NCBI GenBank assembly: GCA_900109485.1
Contig: FOAY01000005.1
Span: 62,001-126,000, forward strand
Source of the DNA: Kosakonia sacchari
GTDB taxonomy: Bacteria; Pseudomonadota; Gammaproteobacteria; Enterobacterales; Enterobacteriaceae
DNA: 64,000 nucleotides
Reading direction: 5' to 3'
Positions within the stretch are counted from its first letter, which is position 1. Each line of letters begins with the position of its first letter. The notes beneath the pieces were generated by a model that saw nothing but the letters and a program-made list of their open reading frames with translations, was not told the origin of the DNA and searched no databases. Positions 43,895-53,040 of this stretch are shown piece after piece. A program made the translations under genes and the position numbers.

Positions 43895-45091
43895 ATGACC
43901 GTAAGTGCGAATTCCGATGCCGTGACCTATGCCAAAACCGCAGGGGCAAAAACCGCCGCTGAAACCGGCGATCGTATTGCGTGGGTAAAACTCTCCCTCG
44001 CCTTCCTGCCGCTGGCTACGCCGGTAAGCGATGCGAAAGTGCTCACTGGCCGCCAGAAGCCACTCACCGAAGTGGCAATTATCATTGCGGAGATCCGCAG
44101 CCGTGATGGCTTTGAGGGCGTCGGCTTCAGCTACTCCAAACGCGCCGGGGGCCAGGGGATCTATGCGCACGCCAAAGAGATTGCCGATAACCTGCTGGGC
44201 GAAGATCCGAACGATATCGACAAGATTTATACCAAACTGCTGTGGGCCGGTGCGTCGGTTGGCCGCAGCGGCATGGCCGTACAGGCCATCTCCCCTATCG
44301 ATATTGCGCTGTGGGATATGAAAGCCAAACGTGCAGGCCTGCCGCTGGCGAAACTGCTGGGCGCTCACCGCGACTCGGTGCAGTGCTACAACACCTCCGG
44401 CGGTTTCCTGCATACGCCGCTGGATCAAGTGCTGAAAAATGTGATTATTTCCCGTGAAAACGGCATCGGTGGCATCAAAATTAAGGTCGGCCAGCCGGAT
44501 ACCAAAGAAGATATCCGCCGCCTGACCGCCGTGCGTGAAGCGCTGGGCGATGATTTCCCGCTGATGGTCGATGCCAATCAGCAGTGGGATCGCGAAACGG
44601 CCATTCGCATGGGCCGCCAGATGGAAAAATTCAATTTGATCTGGATCGAAGAGCCGCTGGATGCGTATGACGTCGAAGGCCACGCCCAGCTCGCTGCCGC
44701 GCTGGATACGCCCATCGCGACAGGTGAAATGCTGACCAGCTTCCGCGAGCATGAACAGCTGATTCTCGGCAACGCCAGCGACTTCGTGCAGCCCGATGCG
44801 CCGCGCGTCGGCGGGATTTCCCCGTTCCTGAAGATCATGGATCTGGCCGCCAAACATGGCCGCAAACTGGCGCCGCACTTTGCCATGGAAGTTCACCTGC
44901 ACCTCTCTGCCGCTTACCCGCTGGAGCCGTGGCTGGAACATTTCGAATGGCTGAACCCGCTGTTTAACGAACAGCTTGAACTGCGCGATGGGCGTATGTA
45001 CGTCTCTGACCGCCACGGTCTTGGTTTCAGCATCAGCGAACAGGCCCGCGCGTGGACGCAAACCAGCTGCGAATTCGGTAAACGCCCATAA
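43895..45091 (+). CDS. L-talarate/galactarate dehydratase
   Basis: 398 residues from the ATG at 43895 (CAGGAG ribosome site), very close to the characterised Salmonella L-talarate/galactarate dehydratase of the enolase superfamily. Catalytic features are the KIKVGQP lysine (K195-type base), metal ligands in LMVDANQQW, WIEEPLDA and IATGEMLTSF, and the His of LAPHFAMEVH. The enzyme removes water from L-talarate or galactarate to give 5-keto-4-deoxyglucarate. It leads an operon with a GudP-like transporter and is probably controlled by the divergent LacI-type protein. Confidence 0.92.
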   Translation: MTVSANSDAVTYAKTAGAKTAAETGDRIAWVKLSLAFLPLATPVSDAKVLTGRQKPLTEVAIIIAEIRSRDGFEGVGFSYSKRAGGQGIYAHAKEIADNLLGEDPNDIDKIYTKLLWAGASVGRSGMAVQAISPIDIALWDMKAKRAGLPLAKLLGAHRDSVQCYNTSGGFLHTPLDQVLKNVIISRENGIGGIKIKVGQPDTKEDIRRLTAVREALGDDFPLMVDANQQWDRETAIRMGRQMEKFNLIWIEEPLDAYDVEGHAQLAAALDTPIATGEMLTSFREHEQLILGNASDFVQPDAPRVGGISPFLKIMDLAAKHGRKLAPHFAMEVHLHLSAAYPLEPWLEHFEWLNPLFNEQLELRDGRMYVSDRHGLGFSISEQARAWTQTSCEFGKRP

Positions 45092-45104
45092 TAATGACAT
45101 CCTG

Positions 45105-45128
45105 ACGGGAGAGCCCTCCCGTTTTTTT
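45105..45128 (+). terminator. Terminator within the talarate operon
   Basis: ACGGGAG, loop AGCC, CTCCCGT then TTTTTT: a strong terminator between the dehydratase and transporter genes, so the transporter may be expressed at a lower level or from another promoter. Confidence 0.87.
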
Positions 45129-45170
45129 CTGTTCCCTACACCACATTCAACCCTGTTTCGAGGAGTTGCG

Positions 45171-46481
45171 ATGAATACAATAATTAAACGCACCAATGTG
45201 CGTTACAGCATTCTTGTTTTCTTATTTCTTGCCACCGTATTTAATTATGCTGACCGCGCGACCCTTTCGGTCGTCGCGCCCATCATGAGCAAAGAATTAG
45301 GTTTTGATCCGGAAGCACTTGGCCTCGCCTTTTCGGTATTTGGTATTTCTTATGTGATCCTGCAAATTCCCGGTGGCTGGTTGCTGGATAAATATGGTTC
45401 ACGGCTGGTCTATGGCTGCGCGCTGATTGGCTGGTCGGTGGTCACCATGTTTCAGGGCACCATTTACCTCTACGCCAGCCCGCTCATTGTGCTGGTGGTG
45501 CTGCGTCTGCTGATGGGCGCGATTGAAGCCCCCGCCTTTCCGGCCAACAGCCGCTTAAGCGTGCAGTGGTTTCCGAATAAAGAACGCGGATTTGTTACTG
45601 CCGTATATCAGGCGGCGCAATATATTTCGCTGGGCATTATTACGCCGCTGATGACCATTATTCTGCACAATCTTAGCTGGCATTATGTTTTTTATTATAT
45701 TGGCGCGATCGGTGTCGTACTTGGCATATTCTGGTTGGTGAACGTTCGCGATCCGTTAGCGCATAAAGGTATTAACCAGCAGGAAATTGATTATATTCGC
45801 GACGGTGGCGGTGAACCCTCGCTCGGCAGTAAAAAAGGCCCGGCAAAAATCAGCCTGGCGCAGATCAAAAGCGTCTGTATTAATCGCATGATGATCGGTG
45901 TGTATATCGGGCAATTTTGCGTCACCTCGATTACCTGGTTTTTCCTGACCTGGTTTCCGACCTATCTTTACCAGGCCAAAGGCATGTCGATTCTGAAGGT
46001 CGGTTTTATCGCCAGTATTCCGGCGATCGCCGGGTTTATTGGCGGACTGCTGGGCGGCGTTGTCTCCGACTGGCTGCTGACGCGCGGTTACAGCCTGACG
46101 ACGGCGCGCAAATTCCCGGTGATCTGCGGCATGCTGCTCTCCTGCGTGATTGTGCTGGCCAACTATACCGACTCAGAAGTGGTGGTGGTTGCAGCGATGA
46201 GTGTGGCGTTCTTCTCTAAAGGGTTTGGCAACCTGGGCTGGTGCGTGTTGAGTGATACGTCGCCGAAAGAGGTGCTCGGTATTGCGGGCGGCGTGTTCAA
46301 CATGTGCGGTAACCTGGCGAGTATTGTCACACCACTGGTGATTGGCGTGATCCTCGCCAATACCCACTCCTTTGATTACGCCATTCTGTATGTCGGCTCA
46401 ATGGGGCTGATTGGTCTGTTCTCGTATCTGTTTATTGTCGGTTCGCTGGAGCGTATTACGCTAACGCCAACGGCGGCCTGA
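45171..46481 (+). CDS. MFS hexuronate/aldarate transporter (GudP/GarP-like)
   Basis: 436 residues from the ATG at 45171, with a GAGGAG ribosome site. Twelve helices of the anion:cation symporter MFS family (VRYSILVFLFLATVFNYADRATLSVVAP, GGWLLDKYGSRLVYG). Together with the dehydratase gene it probably imports L-talarate or galactarate by proton symport. Confidence 0.88.
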   Translation: MNTIIKRTNVRYSILVFLFLATVFNYADRATLSVVAPIMSKELGFDPEALGLAFSVFGISYVILQIPGGWLLDKYGSRLVYGCALIGWSVVTMFQGTIYLYASPLIVLVVLRLLMGAIEAPAFPANSRLSVQWFPNKERGFVTAVYQAAQYISLGIITPLMTIILHNLSWHYVFYYIGAIGVVLGIFWLVNVRDPLAHKGINQQEIDYIRDGGGEPSLGSKKGPAKISLAQIKSVCINRMMIGVYIGQFCVTSITWFFLTWFPTYLYQAKGMSILKVGFIASIPAIAGFIGGLLGGVVSDWLLTRGYSLTTARKFPVICGMLLSCVIVLANYTDSEVVVVAAMSVAFFSKGFGNLGWCVLSDTSPKEVLGIAGGVFNMCGNLASIVTPLVIGVILANTHSFDYAILYVGSMGLIGLFSYLFIVGSLERITLTPTAA

Positions 46482-46510
46482 GTCTGATTCTGGCGTCCCG
46501 CTAACGCCGC

Positions 46511-46552
46511 GCTGCTCCGTCATCCTGTACTCCCGGCGGAGCAGCTTTTTTT
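46511..46552 (+). terminator. Terminator of the talarate transporter gene
   Basis: GCTGCTCCG, 17-base loop, CGGAGCAGC followed by seven T's. Confidence 0.9.
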
Positions 46553-46928
46553 ACATTCAATAAGCAAAAAAGTAGCAAAGTCGGCGTGACAGTCATTATG
46601 ACTGCTTATGGGATCAGGCTATAACCTTGCAAAATTGTCCGGTATTTACCGGGTTATGGCTGGTTTTTTCTGTTGCTTTTATCAGCTGGCTGAATCATTT
46701 ACGCTGCTTGTCTCCTTTCACCTCACAATTTCTGCTAATAGTCCCGGTGATGGCGGCGGGTATGTTTTGCGTCGTTAGCCGATTGCAGGTAGGATGCTGC
46801 GCCATGTTTCTCTTATCCATACGTAGAATCACTGGAAAGGCAAACATTTACCGCGGAGCAATCGTTTGGCTTTTGCTCACGCAGGTTGAGGAATTCCGCA
46901 AGGTTCAGACAGGACAACAGGTAACGAA
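46553..46928. other. Upstream region of ansP
   Basis: A 376-base stretch holding the ansP promoter. A plus-strand TTG-started frame of 101 codons (46627-46932) overlaps the ansP start by 4 nt and has hydrophobic stretches, but no ribosome site or known relative, so I do not call it. Confidence 0.45.
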
Positions 46929-48398
46929 ATGAAAACAGACAACAACAGCGCCACGGAGCATCACGCGGCGAAACGACGCTGGCTTAACTCTCATGAAGAG
47001 GGCTATAACCGGGCGATGGGTAATCGCCAGGTACAAATGATCGCTATTGGCGGCGCGATCGGGACAGGTTTATTTTTGGGCGCAGGCGCACGATTACAGA
47101 TGGCGGGGCCATCGCTGGCCATCGTCTATCTGGTTTGTGGTCTCTTCTCTTTCTTTATTCTCCGCGCGCTGGGCGAACTGGTACTGCATCGCCCTTCCAG
47201 CGGCAGCTTTGTTTCCTATGCCCGTGAGTTTCTGGGCGAAAAAGCCGCGTTTGTCGCCGGCTGGATGTACTTCATTAACTGGGCGATGACCGGTATTGTC
47301 GATATCACCGCCGTGGCGCTCTATATGCACTACTGGGGCGCGTTTGGCGATGTGCCGCAGTGGGTCTTTGCGCTGGCCGCGCTGGCGATCGTCGGCACCA
47401 TGAACATGATTGGCGTAAAATGGTTCGCCGAAATGGAGTTCTGGTTTGCGTTAATCAAAGTGCTGGCGATTGTGGTGTTCCTGATTGTCGGGACTATCTT
47501 TCTCGGCAGCGGTAAACCGCTGGACGGCGGCACAACCGGCTTCCACTTGATCACCGACAACGGCGGTTTCTTCCCGCACGGCTTGCTGCCGGCGCTGGTG
47601 CTGGTTCAGGGCGTGGTCTTTGCGTTTGCCTCTATCGAGCTGGTCGGTACTGCCGCCGGTGAGTGTAAAGATCCGCAGACCATGGTGCCAAAAGCGATTA
47701 ACAGCGTGATCTGGCGTATCGGTTTGTTCTACGTCGGCTCGGTGGTTCTGCTGGTGCTGCTGCTGCCGTGGAATGCCTATCAGGCAGGTCAAAGCCCGTT
47801 TGTGACCTTCTTCTCCAAACTGGGCGTGCCTTACATTGGCGACATCATGAACATGGTGGTGCTGACCGCTGCGCTTTCCAGCCTGAACTCTGGCCTCTAC
47901 AGCACCGGCCGTATTCTGCGTTCGATGTCGATGGGCGGTTCCGCGCCGAAGTTTATGGCGAAAATGAGCCGTCATCATGTGCCTTACGCCGGTATTCTGG
48001 TCACCATTTGCGTCTATGTCGTCGGTGTGTTCCTTAACTATCTGGTGCCGTCGCAGGTGTTTGAAATCGTGCTGAACGTGGCCTCCCTTGGCATTATCGC
48101 CTCCTGGGGCTTTATCGTGATTTGCCAGATGCGCCTGCGTACGGCGATCAAAGAAGGCAAAGTGGCGGATGTGAGTTTCAAAATGCCTGGCGCGCCGGTC
48201 ACGTCCTGGCTGACGCTGCTGTTCCTGCTGAGCGTACTGGTGCTGATGGCGTTTGACTATCCGAACGGCACTTACACCATCGGTTCTATTCCGCTGATTG
48301 CCGTGCTGCTGGTTGCAGGCTGGTTTGGCGTACGTAAACGCGTACAGGAAATTCACAGCACTGCGCCGGTGGCGCCGACTGAGAACGCCTCGCGCTAA
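46929..48398 (+). CDS. ansP: L-asparagine permease
   Basis: 489 residues, very close to E. coli AnsP (499). Amino-acid permease family (APC) with twelve helices; the substrate-binding IAIGGAIGTGLFLGAG lies near residues 38-53. It takes up asparagine by proton symport. Followed by a strong terminator. Confidence 0.93.
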   Translation: MKTDNNSATEHHAAKRRWLNSHEEGYNRAMGNRQVQMIAIGGAIGTGLFLGAGARLQMAGPSLAIVYLVCGLFSFFILRALGELVLHRPSSGSFVSYAREFLGEKAAFVAGWMYFINWAMTGIVDITAVALYMHYWGAFGDVPQWVFALAALAIVGTMNMIGVKWFAEMEFWFALIKVLAIVVFLIVGTIFLGSGKPLDGGTTGFHLITDNGGFFPHGLLPALVLVQGVVFAFASIELVGTAAGECKDPQTMVPKAINSVIWRIGLFYVGSVVLLVLLLPWNAYQAGQSPFVTFFSKLGVPYIGDIMNMVVLTAALSSLNSGLYSTGRILRSMSMGGSAPKFMAKMSRHHVPYAGILVTICVYVVGVFLNYLVPSQVFEIVLNVASLGIIASWGFIVICQMRLRTAIKEGKVADVSFKMPGAPVTSWLTLLFLLSVLVLMAFDYPNGTYTIGSIPLIAVLLVAGWFGVRKRVQEIHSTAPVAPTENASR

Positions 48399-48419
48399 AC
48401 GGGCGACAGCAAAAATGAA

Positions 48420-48447
48420 GGGAAGGCGCTGGCCTTCCCTTTTTTTA
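48420..48447 (+). terminator. Terminator of ansP
   Basis: GGGAAGG, short loop with a C-G closing pair, CCTTCCC then seven T's. Confidence 0.92.
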
Positions 48448-48504
48448 TGACAGCGCAATACGGATGACATCATCCGGTTGCGTGGCTTCTTCCTCGCGGT
48501 GAGA
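48445..48504 (-). pseudogene. 3' remnant of yncE
   Basis: On the minus strand the codons before a TAA at 48445-48447 read EEEATQPDDVIRIALS. The E. coli YncE beta-propeller protein ends, as I remember it, in EATQPDDVIRIAL, and E. coli yncE lies between yncD and ansP in this orientation. The other roughly 330 residues of YncE are absent from the 234-base gap. This looks like the last scrap of a deleted yncE. Confidence 0.6.
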
Positions 48505-48681
48505 ACAGTGATCATTAATGACAATAAGATGGAACCCTAACTGACGCCGAAGCGCATATGGCTGGCAGGAACTACACTGATTCTTAACTTAATGTGCGTT
48601 TAATGTTTTCAAAATATTTACATAACCTTTAACATATTGGTGCATGTTCCATTTGGTTCGTTTTTCTCACTCGGTTCCGTT

Positions 48682-50796
48682 ATGACTATTCTTTCTGCCA
48701 CGAAGGCCACCCTGCCGGCGTTATTACTCCCGGCTGTCCTCTCTCCGTCTGCTTCCGCTGCTGACAATGAACAAACGATGATCGTCAGCGCCGCGCCACA
48801 GACAGTTTCTGAACTTGATAGCCCTGCCGCCGTCAGCGTTGTACAGGGCGACGATATCCGCCAGGCGGCACCGCGCGTCAATTTGTCGGAGTCGCTGAAC
48901 AGCGTGCCCGGCTTGCAGGTACAAAACAGGCAAAACTATGCCCAGGATTTGCAACTTTCCATCCGTGGATTTGGTTCGCGTTCCACTTATGGCGTGCGCG
49001 GTATTCGCCTGTATGTGGATGGGATTCCTGCGACGATGCCGGACGGTCAGGGGCAAACGTCGAATATCGATCTCAACAGCGTGGAGAGCATTGATGTGCT
49101 GCGCGGCCCTTTCTCGGCGCTGTACGGCAACGCTTCGGGCGGCGTGATGAATGTCACCACGCAGACCGGACGCCAGCCGACAACCATTGAAGCCAGCAGC
49201 TATTACGGTAGCGACGCAAGCTGGCGTTACGGCCTGAAAGCAACCGGCGCGATGGGCGACGGCACCCATGCGGGCGACGTGGATTACACCGTTTCCAGTA
49301 CCCGCTTCGTTACCGGCGGCTACCGCGATCACAGCGGCGCGCGCAAAAATCTCGCTAACGCCAAACTGGGCGTGCGGATTGATGATGTCAGTAAGCTGAG
49401 CCTGATCTTTAACAGCGTTGATATCAAAGCCAACGATGCGGGAGGCCTGACTAAAGAGGAGTGGCAGGATAATCCGCGCCAGTCGCCGCGTGCTGACCAG
49501 TACAACACCCGCAAAACCATCAAACAAACACAGGCCGGGCTGCGCTATGAGCGCCAGATGAGTAGCCAGGATGATTTAAGCGTGATGATGTACGCCGGGG
49601 AACGTGAAACGACGCAGTATCAGTCGATCCCGCGCGCGCCGCAGCTTAACCCGGCCCATGCGGGCGGTGTGATCGATTTGACGCGCCATTATCAGGGCAT
49701 TGACACGCGCTGGACGCACCGTGGCGAGCTGGGCGTGCCGGTAACCTTCACCGGCGGGCTGAACTACGAAAATATGAGCGAGGATCGCAAAGGTTACGAA
49801 AACTATGTGATGGATGGCTCGACGCCGGTTTATGGCGAAAAAGGCAATTTGCGGCGTAACGAACGCAACCTGATGTGGAACCTCGATCCCTACGTGCAGA
49901 CCGCCTGGCAACTGACGGATAAACTCTCTCTCGATGCGGGCGTGCGCTACAGCTCTGTGTGGTTTGATTCCGACGATCACTATGTCACCGCCGGTAATGG
50001 GGATGACAGCGGCGAGGCCAGCTATCACAAATGGCTGCCAGCGGCGTCGCTGAAATACGCGCTCACCGATGCATGGAATGTTTATGCGGCGGCCGGACGC
50101 GGCTTTGAAACGCCGACCATTAATGAACTCTCCTACCGTTCCGGTAACCAGAGCGGGCTGAATTTCGCGCTGAAACCCTCCACCAATGAAACCGTGGAAA
50201 TCGGCAGTAAAACGCGCATTGGCAACGGCCTGCTGACCGCAGCGCTGTTCCGCACCGATACCGATAATGAGATCGTGACCGACACCAGTAGCGGCGGACG
50301 CACCACCTACAAAAACGCCGGGAAAACCCGTCGCCAGGGCGCGGAGTTGTCGCTCGATCAGCAATTTGCCGGAAACTGGCGTGCCAAAATGTCATGGACT
50401 TATCTGGATGCCACGTACCGTAGCGAAGTCTGTACCGACAGCGACTGTAACGGCAACCGTATTCCGGGCATTGCGCGCAATATGGGTTATGCATCGCTGG
50501 GCTGGATCCCGGATCAGGGCTGGTACGCGGGCGCCGATGTGCGCTATATGAGCGATATTATGGCCGACGATGAAAACAGCGCGAAAGCGCCCTCCTACAC
50601 CGTTACAGGCATTAACACCGGCTACAAATTTAGCTACGGCAACTGGATGATGGATGTGTTTGGCCGCATCGATAACCTGTTTGACCGTGAATATGTGGGC
50701 TCGGTGATCGTCAATGAATCGAATGGTCGTTACTACGAACCCGCTCCGGGACGTAATTACGGCGTCGGTTTGTCCATCGCTTATCAGTTTGAATAA
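48682..50796 (+). CDS. yncD: TonB-dependent outer-membrane receptor YncD
   Basis: 704 residues from the ATG at 48682 (MTILSATKATLPALL), with a signal peptide ending ASA. A TonB box-like QTMIVSA, plug domain (SIRGFGSRSTYGVRGIRLYVDGIPATMPDGQGQTS, LRGPFSALYGNASGGVMNV) and a 22-strand barrel ending in Phe-Glu (AYQFE). Matches E. coli YncD. The ligand is uncertain (iron chelates have been proposed); YncD also serves as a phage receptor in E. coli. The upstream 45 codons up to 48637 are open but lack a ribosome site. Confidence 0.93.
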   Translation: MTILSATKATLPALLLPAVLSPSASAADNEQTMIVSAAPQTVSELDSPAAVSVVQGDDIRQAAPRVNLSESLNSVPGLQVQNRQNYAQDLQLSIRGFGSRSTYGVRGIRLYVDGIPATMPDGQGQTSNIDLNSVESIDVLRGPFSALYGNASGGVMNVTTQTGRQPTTIEASSYYGSDASWRYGLKATGAMGDGTHAGDVDYTVSSTRFVTGGYRDHSGARKNLANAKLGVRIDDVSKLSLIFNSVDIKANDAGGLTKEEWQDNPRQSPRADQYNTRKTIKQTQAGLRYERQMSSQDDLSVMMYAGERETTQYQSIPRAPQLNPAHAGGVIDLTRHYQGIDTRWTHRGELGVPVTFTGGLNYENMSEDRKGYENYVMDGSTPVYGEKGNLRRNERNLMWNLDPYVQTAWQLTDKLSLDAGVRYSSVWFDSDDHYVTAGNGDDSGEASYHKWLPAASLKYALTDAWNVYAAAGRGFETPTINELSYRSGNQSGLNFALKPSTNETVEIGSKTRIGNGLLTAALFRTDTDNEIVTDTSSGGRTTYKNAGKTRRQGAELSLDQQFAGNWRAKMSWTYLDATYRSEVCTDSDCNGNRIPGIARNMGYASLGWIPDQGWYAGADVRYMSDIMADDENSAKAPSYTVTGINTGYKFSYGNWMMDVFGRIDNLFDREYVGSVIVNESNGRYYEPAPGRNYGVGLSIAYQFE

Positions 50797-50850
50797 TGTT
50801 TGAATAATGCTCGCCAGCCGCCTTCACCTGGAGGCGGTTTTAAGCGACAA

Positions 50851-50885
50851 AAAAGCCCGCAAGCATCAGCTTCCGGGCTTTTTTT
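50851..50885. terminator. Bidirectional terminator between yncD and chemoreceptor gene
   Basis: AAAAGCCCG, 14-base loop, CGGGCTTTT: T-runs form on both strands. Confidence 0.9.
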
Positions 50886-50902
50886 ACCGCGTTAACACGC
50901 TA

Positions 50903-52846
50903 TCAGAAGGTGGTCCAGCCTTCATCGCTGCTTTGCGTTTCACGCGGTGCAGCAGGCGCATTCGCCGTTGGCGTGGCTTTGAGTTTTCCTGTGGAGGATT
51001 TCGGCGCGCTTTTGGCTTCGTTTTGCTCCAGACGGAACGTAGCCACCAGTTCTTCCAGCAGACGCGCCTGCTCTTCCAGCGAACCTGCCGCTGAAGACGA
51101 TTCGCTCACCAGCGCCGCGTTTTGCTGCGTGGTGCTGTCCAGCTCGCTCACTGCGCGGGCAATCTGCTCGATACCACGGCTCTGCTCTTCCGACGCGGAG
51201 GAAATTTCACCCATGATATCGTTAACACGCGTTACCGACTGAACAACCTGATCCATGGTTTCACCGGCTTTGGCCACTAATTCACTGCCGACATTGATAC
51301 GGGAAACCGACTCGCTGATCAGTTGTTCAATATCTTTTGCCGCCTGTGAACTGCGCTGAGACAGGCTGCGCACTTCGCTGGCCACGACGGCGAAACCCCG
51401 GCCTTGTTCGCCGGCACGCGCGGCTTCCACCGCAGCGTTCAGCGCCAGAATGTTCGTCTGGAATGCAATGCTGTTAATCACTGCGGTGATATCAGCAATT
51501 TTGTTAGAGCTGCTGTGAATGTCGCCCATGGTGTTCACCACTTCGCGCATCACCGTACCGCCTTCGCCAGCCGTCTGTGAGGCCTGCGCCGCAAGGCTGC
51601 TGGCGTTACGGGCGTTATCGGCGTTATTTTTCACCGTTGCGGTTAACTCTTCCATGCTGGCGGCCGTTTCCACAACCGCTGCGGCCTGCTGTTCCGTACG
51701 CGAGGAGAGATCGGTATTACCTTCGGCAATTTCGGTTGCCGCGCGGGAAACCTTCGTCACGCTGCTACGCACTTCGTGGATCATTTCACGCAGTGTGTCG
51801 TTCATCCGCCCCATTGCCCCGGTCAGTTGCCCCAGTTCGTCGGTACTTTGCGCGCGAATTTTCGAGCTGAGATCGCCGCTGGCAATACGTTCCGCCAGCG
51901 CAAGGTTGCGGTCAATCGGACGGGTAATCTGGCGGATCACCCACCAGGAAACAATCACACCAAGCAGAATGGCGATAGCGCCGATAATTGCGGCGATGGT
52001 ACTGGAGCTATAGGCCAGCTCATCGTTGTGCGCTTTCACCAGCGTAATGATCTGCTTCAGCGCCGCGCTGCTGTTATCGCCACCGGTTTTAACATGATCT
52101 TCAGAGGTCTTCAGCGCCTGGTAGGCGGTGAAATAGTTGCGGCTCAGATCGTGGTATTTAACGGTGTTATCCCATAAAGCCTGTAACGGCGCTTGCAGTT
52201 CGCCCGGCAACTGGCTCGCCAGCGCCTGCACGCTTTTTTGCGTATCGCTGAAATGGCGCTCCAGCGCGTCGCTGCTCTCTTTGCCTGGACTATAACGGAC
52301 GACCAGCGCCGCTTCACGCACGGCGCTGATAGCGAATAATTGCTCATAAACTTGTGTCATCAGGCCCGGATCGGCAACCGGCGTACGCACGAGCGTGGTG
52401 TAGCTGGCGGCAAGATCTTCAGCAGCGAGTTTATCCAGCGCATCACGAACAGCGTGAATATCACTGGTCGCTTTTTGCATTTCGCCAATGCTGCTCTGGA
52501 ATTTCGCCAGATGATCGGCAACATCGCTGATGATCTGCTTTTCGTTGGTGGACCAGCTCATGTTGTCAGCACTGGCCGTCAACTCTGAAGCGTGGCGCAC
52601 ATAATCAGACATCACCTGACCCGATTTATCATCACCATAGAAATATTTCAGGCGGTTAATTTTTGCCTGAAACACTTCGATGTTGATGTTGTACAACAGA
52701 TTGGTTTTTTGGTAGACGTCGCGGATTTCCTGAAAGCGCAACACACTGAGGACAGAAGAAACAGCAACCAGAAACAGAACTAACCCAAATCCTACCGACA
52801 GCTTTCTACTAATTTTTATATTGCTTAACCGTTGGTTAAATGACAT
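50903..52846 (-). CDS. Methyl-accepting chemotaxis protein with HBM-type sensor
   Basis: 647 residues. Membrane helices at about 17-37 and 283-305 enclose an all-helical periplasmic domain of about 245 residues, longer than the Tar/Tsr four-helix bundle and fitting the helical bimodular class. HAMP follows (ITRPIDRNLALAERIASGDLS), then a signalling domain with the hairpin tip INSIAFQTNILALNAAVEAARAGEQGRGFAVVASEVRSL. The C-terminus EGWTTF fits the xWxxF tether for CheR/CheB. Ligand unknown. Confidence 0.9.
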   Translation of the reverse strand: MSFNQRLSNIKISRKLSVGFGLVLFLVAVSSVLSVLRFQEIRDVYQKTNLLYNINIEVFQAKINRLKYFYGDDKSGQVMSDYVRHASELTASADNMSWSTNEKQIISDVADHLAKFQSSIGEMQKATSDIHAVRDALDKLAAEDLAASYTTLVRTPVADPGLMTQVYEQLFAISAVREAALVVRYSPGKESSDALERHFSDTQKSVQALASQLPGELQAPLQALWDNTVKYHDLSRNYFTAYQALKTSEDHVKTGGDNSSAALKQIITLVKAHNDELAYSSSTIAAIIGAIAILLGVIVSWWVIRQITRPIDRNLALAERIASGDLSSKIRAQSTDELGQLTGAMGRMNDTLREMIHEVRSSVTKVSRAATEIAEGNTDLSSRTEQQAAAVVETAASMEELTATVKNNADNARNASSLAAQASQTAGEGGTVMREVVNTMGDIHSSSNKIADITAVINSIAFQTNILALNAAVEAARAGEQGRGFAVVASEVRSLSQRSSQAAKDIEQLISESVSRINVGSELVAKAGETMDQVVQSVTRVNDIMGEISSASEEQSRGIEQIARAVSELDSTTQQNAALVSESSSAAGSLEEQARLLEELVATFRLEQNEAKSAPKSSTGKLKATPTANAPAAPRETQSSDEGWTTF

Positions 52847-52900
52847 TCCCCGACTCCTCGCTGGACACCAAATGTTAGCGCCTTACTACGCGCTAAAAGG

Positions 52901-52927
52901 TTATCGGCAGGGAATGCGTGGATTACA
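52901..52927 (-). promoter_or_regulatory. FliA (sigma-28)-like promoter of the chemoreceptor gene
   Basis: On the minus strand an exact GCCGATAA -10 element lies about 55 bases before the ATG. The -35 side (TGTAATCC, 11 bases upstream) is only a weak match to TAAAGTTT. Confidence 0.5.
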
Positions 52928-53040
52928 GGTATTAACTGGTCTTATAAGTGCAAAACGTGATATGGATGCGCCCCAATGACAAATTTTTGTCGGGCAACAT
53001 CCATGATTTAGGTTAAATGGTTGTATTTAAGAAAAATCGC

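Noticed and set aside
43889-45196. 435-codon minus-strand open frame opposite the talarate dehydratase
   Set aside because: Antisense shadow; the dehydratase is a near match to a characterised enzyme with all catalytic residues.
46627-46932. 101-codon plus-strand frame overlapping the ansP start
   Set aside because: TTG start, no ribosome site and no known relative; more likely ansP leader sequence, though its hydrophobic stretches are noted.
47451-48524. 357-codon minus-strand open frame opposite ansP
   Set aside because: Low-complexity Arg/His/Gln composition and no ribosome site; it covers conserved AnsP coding sequence.
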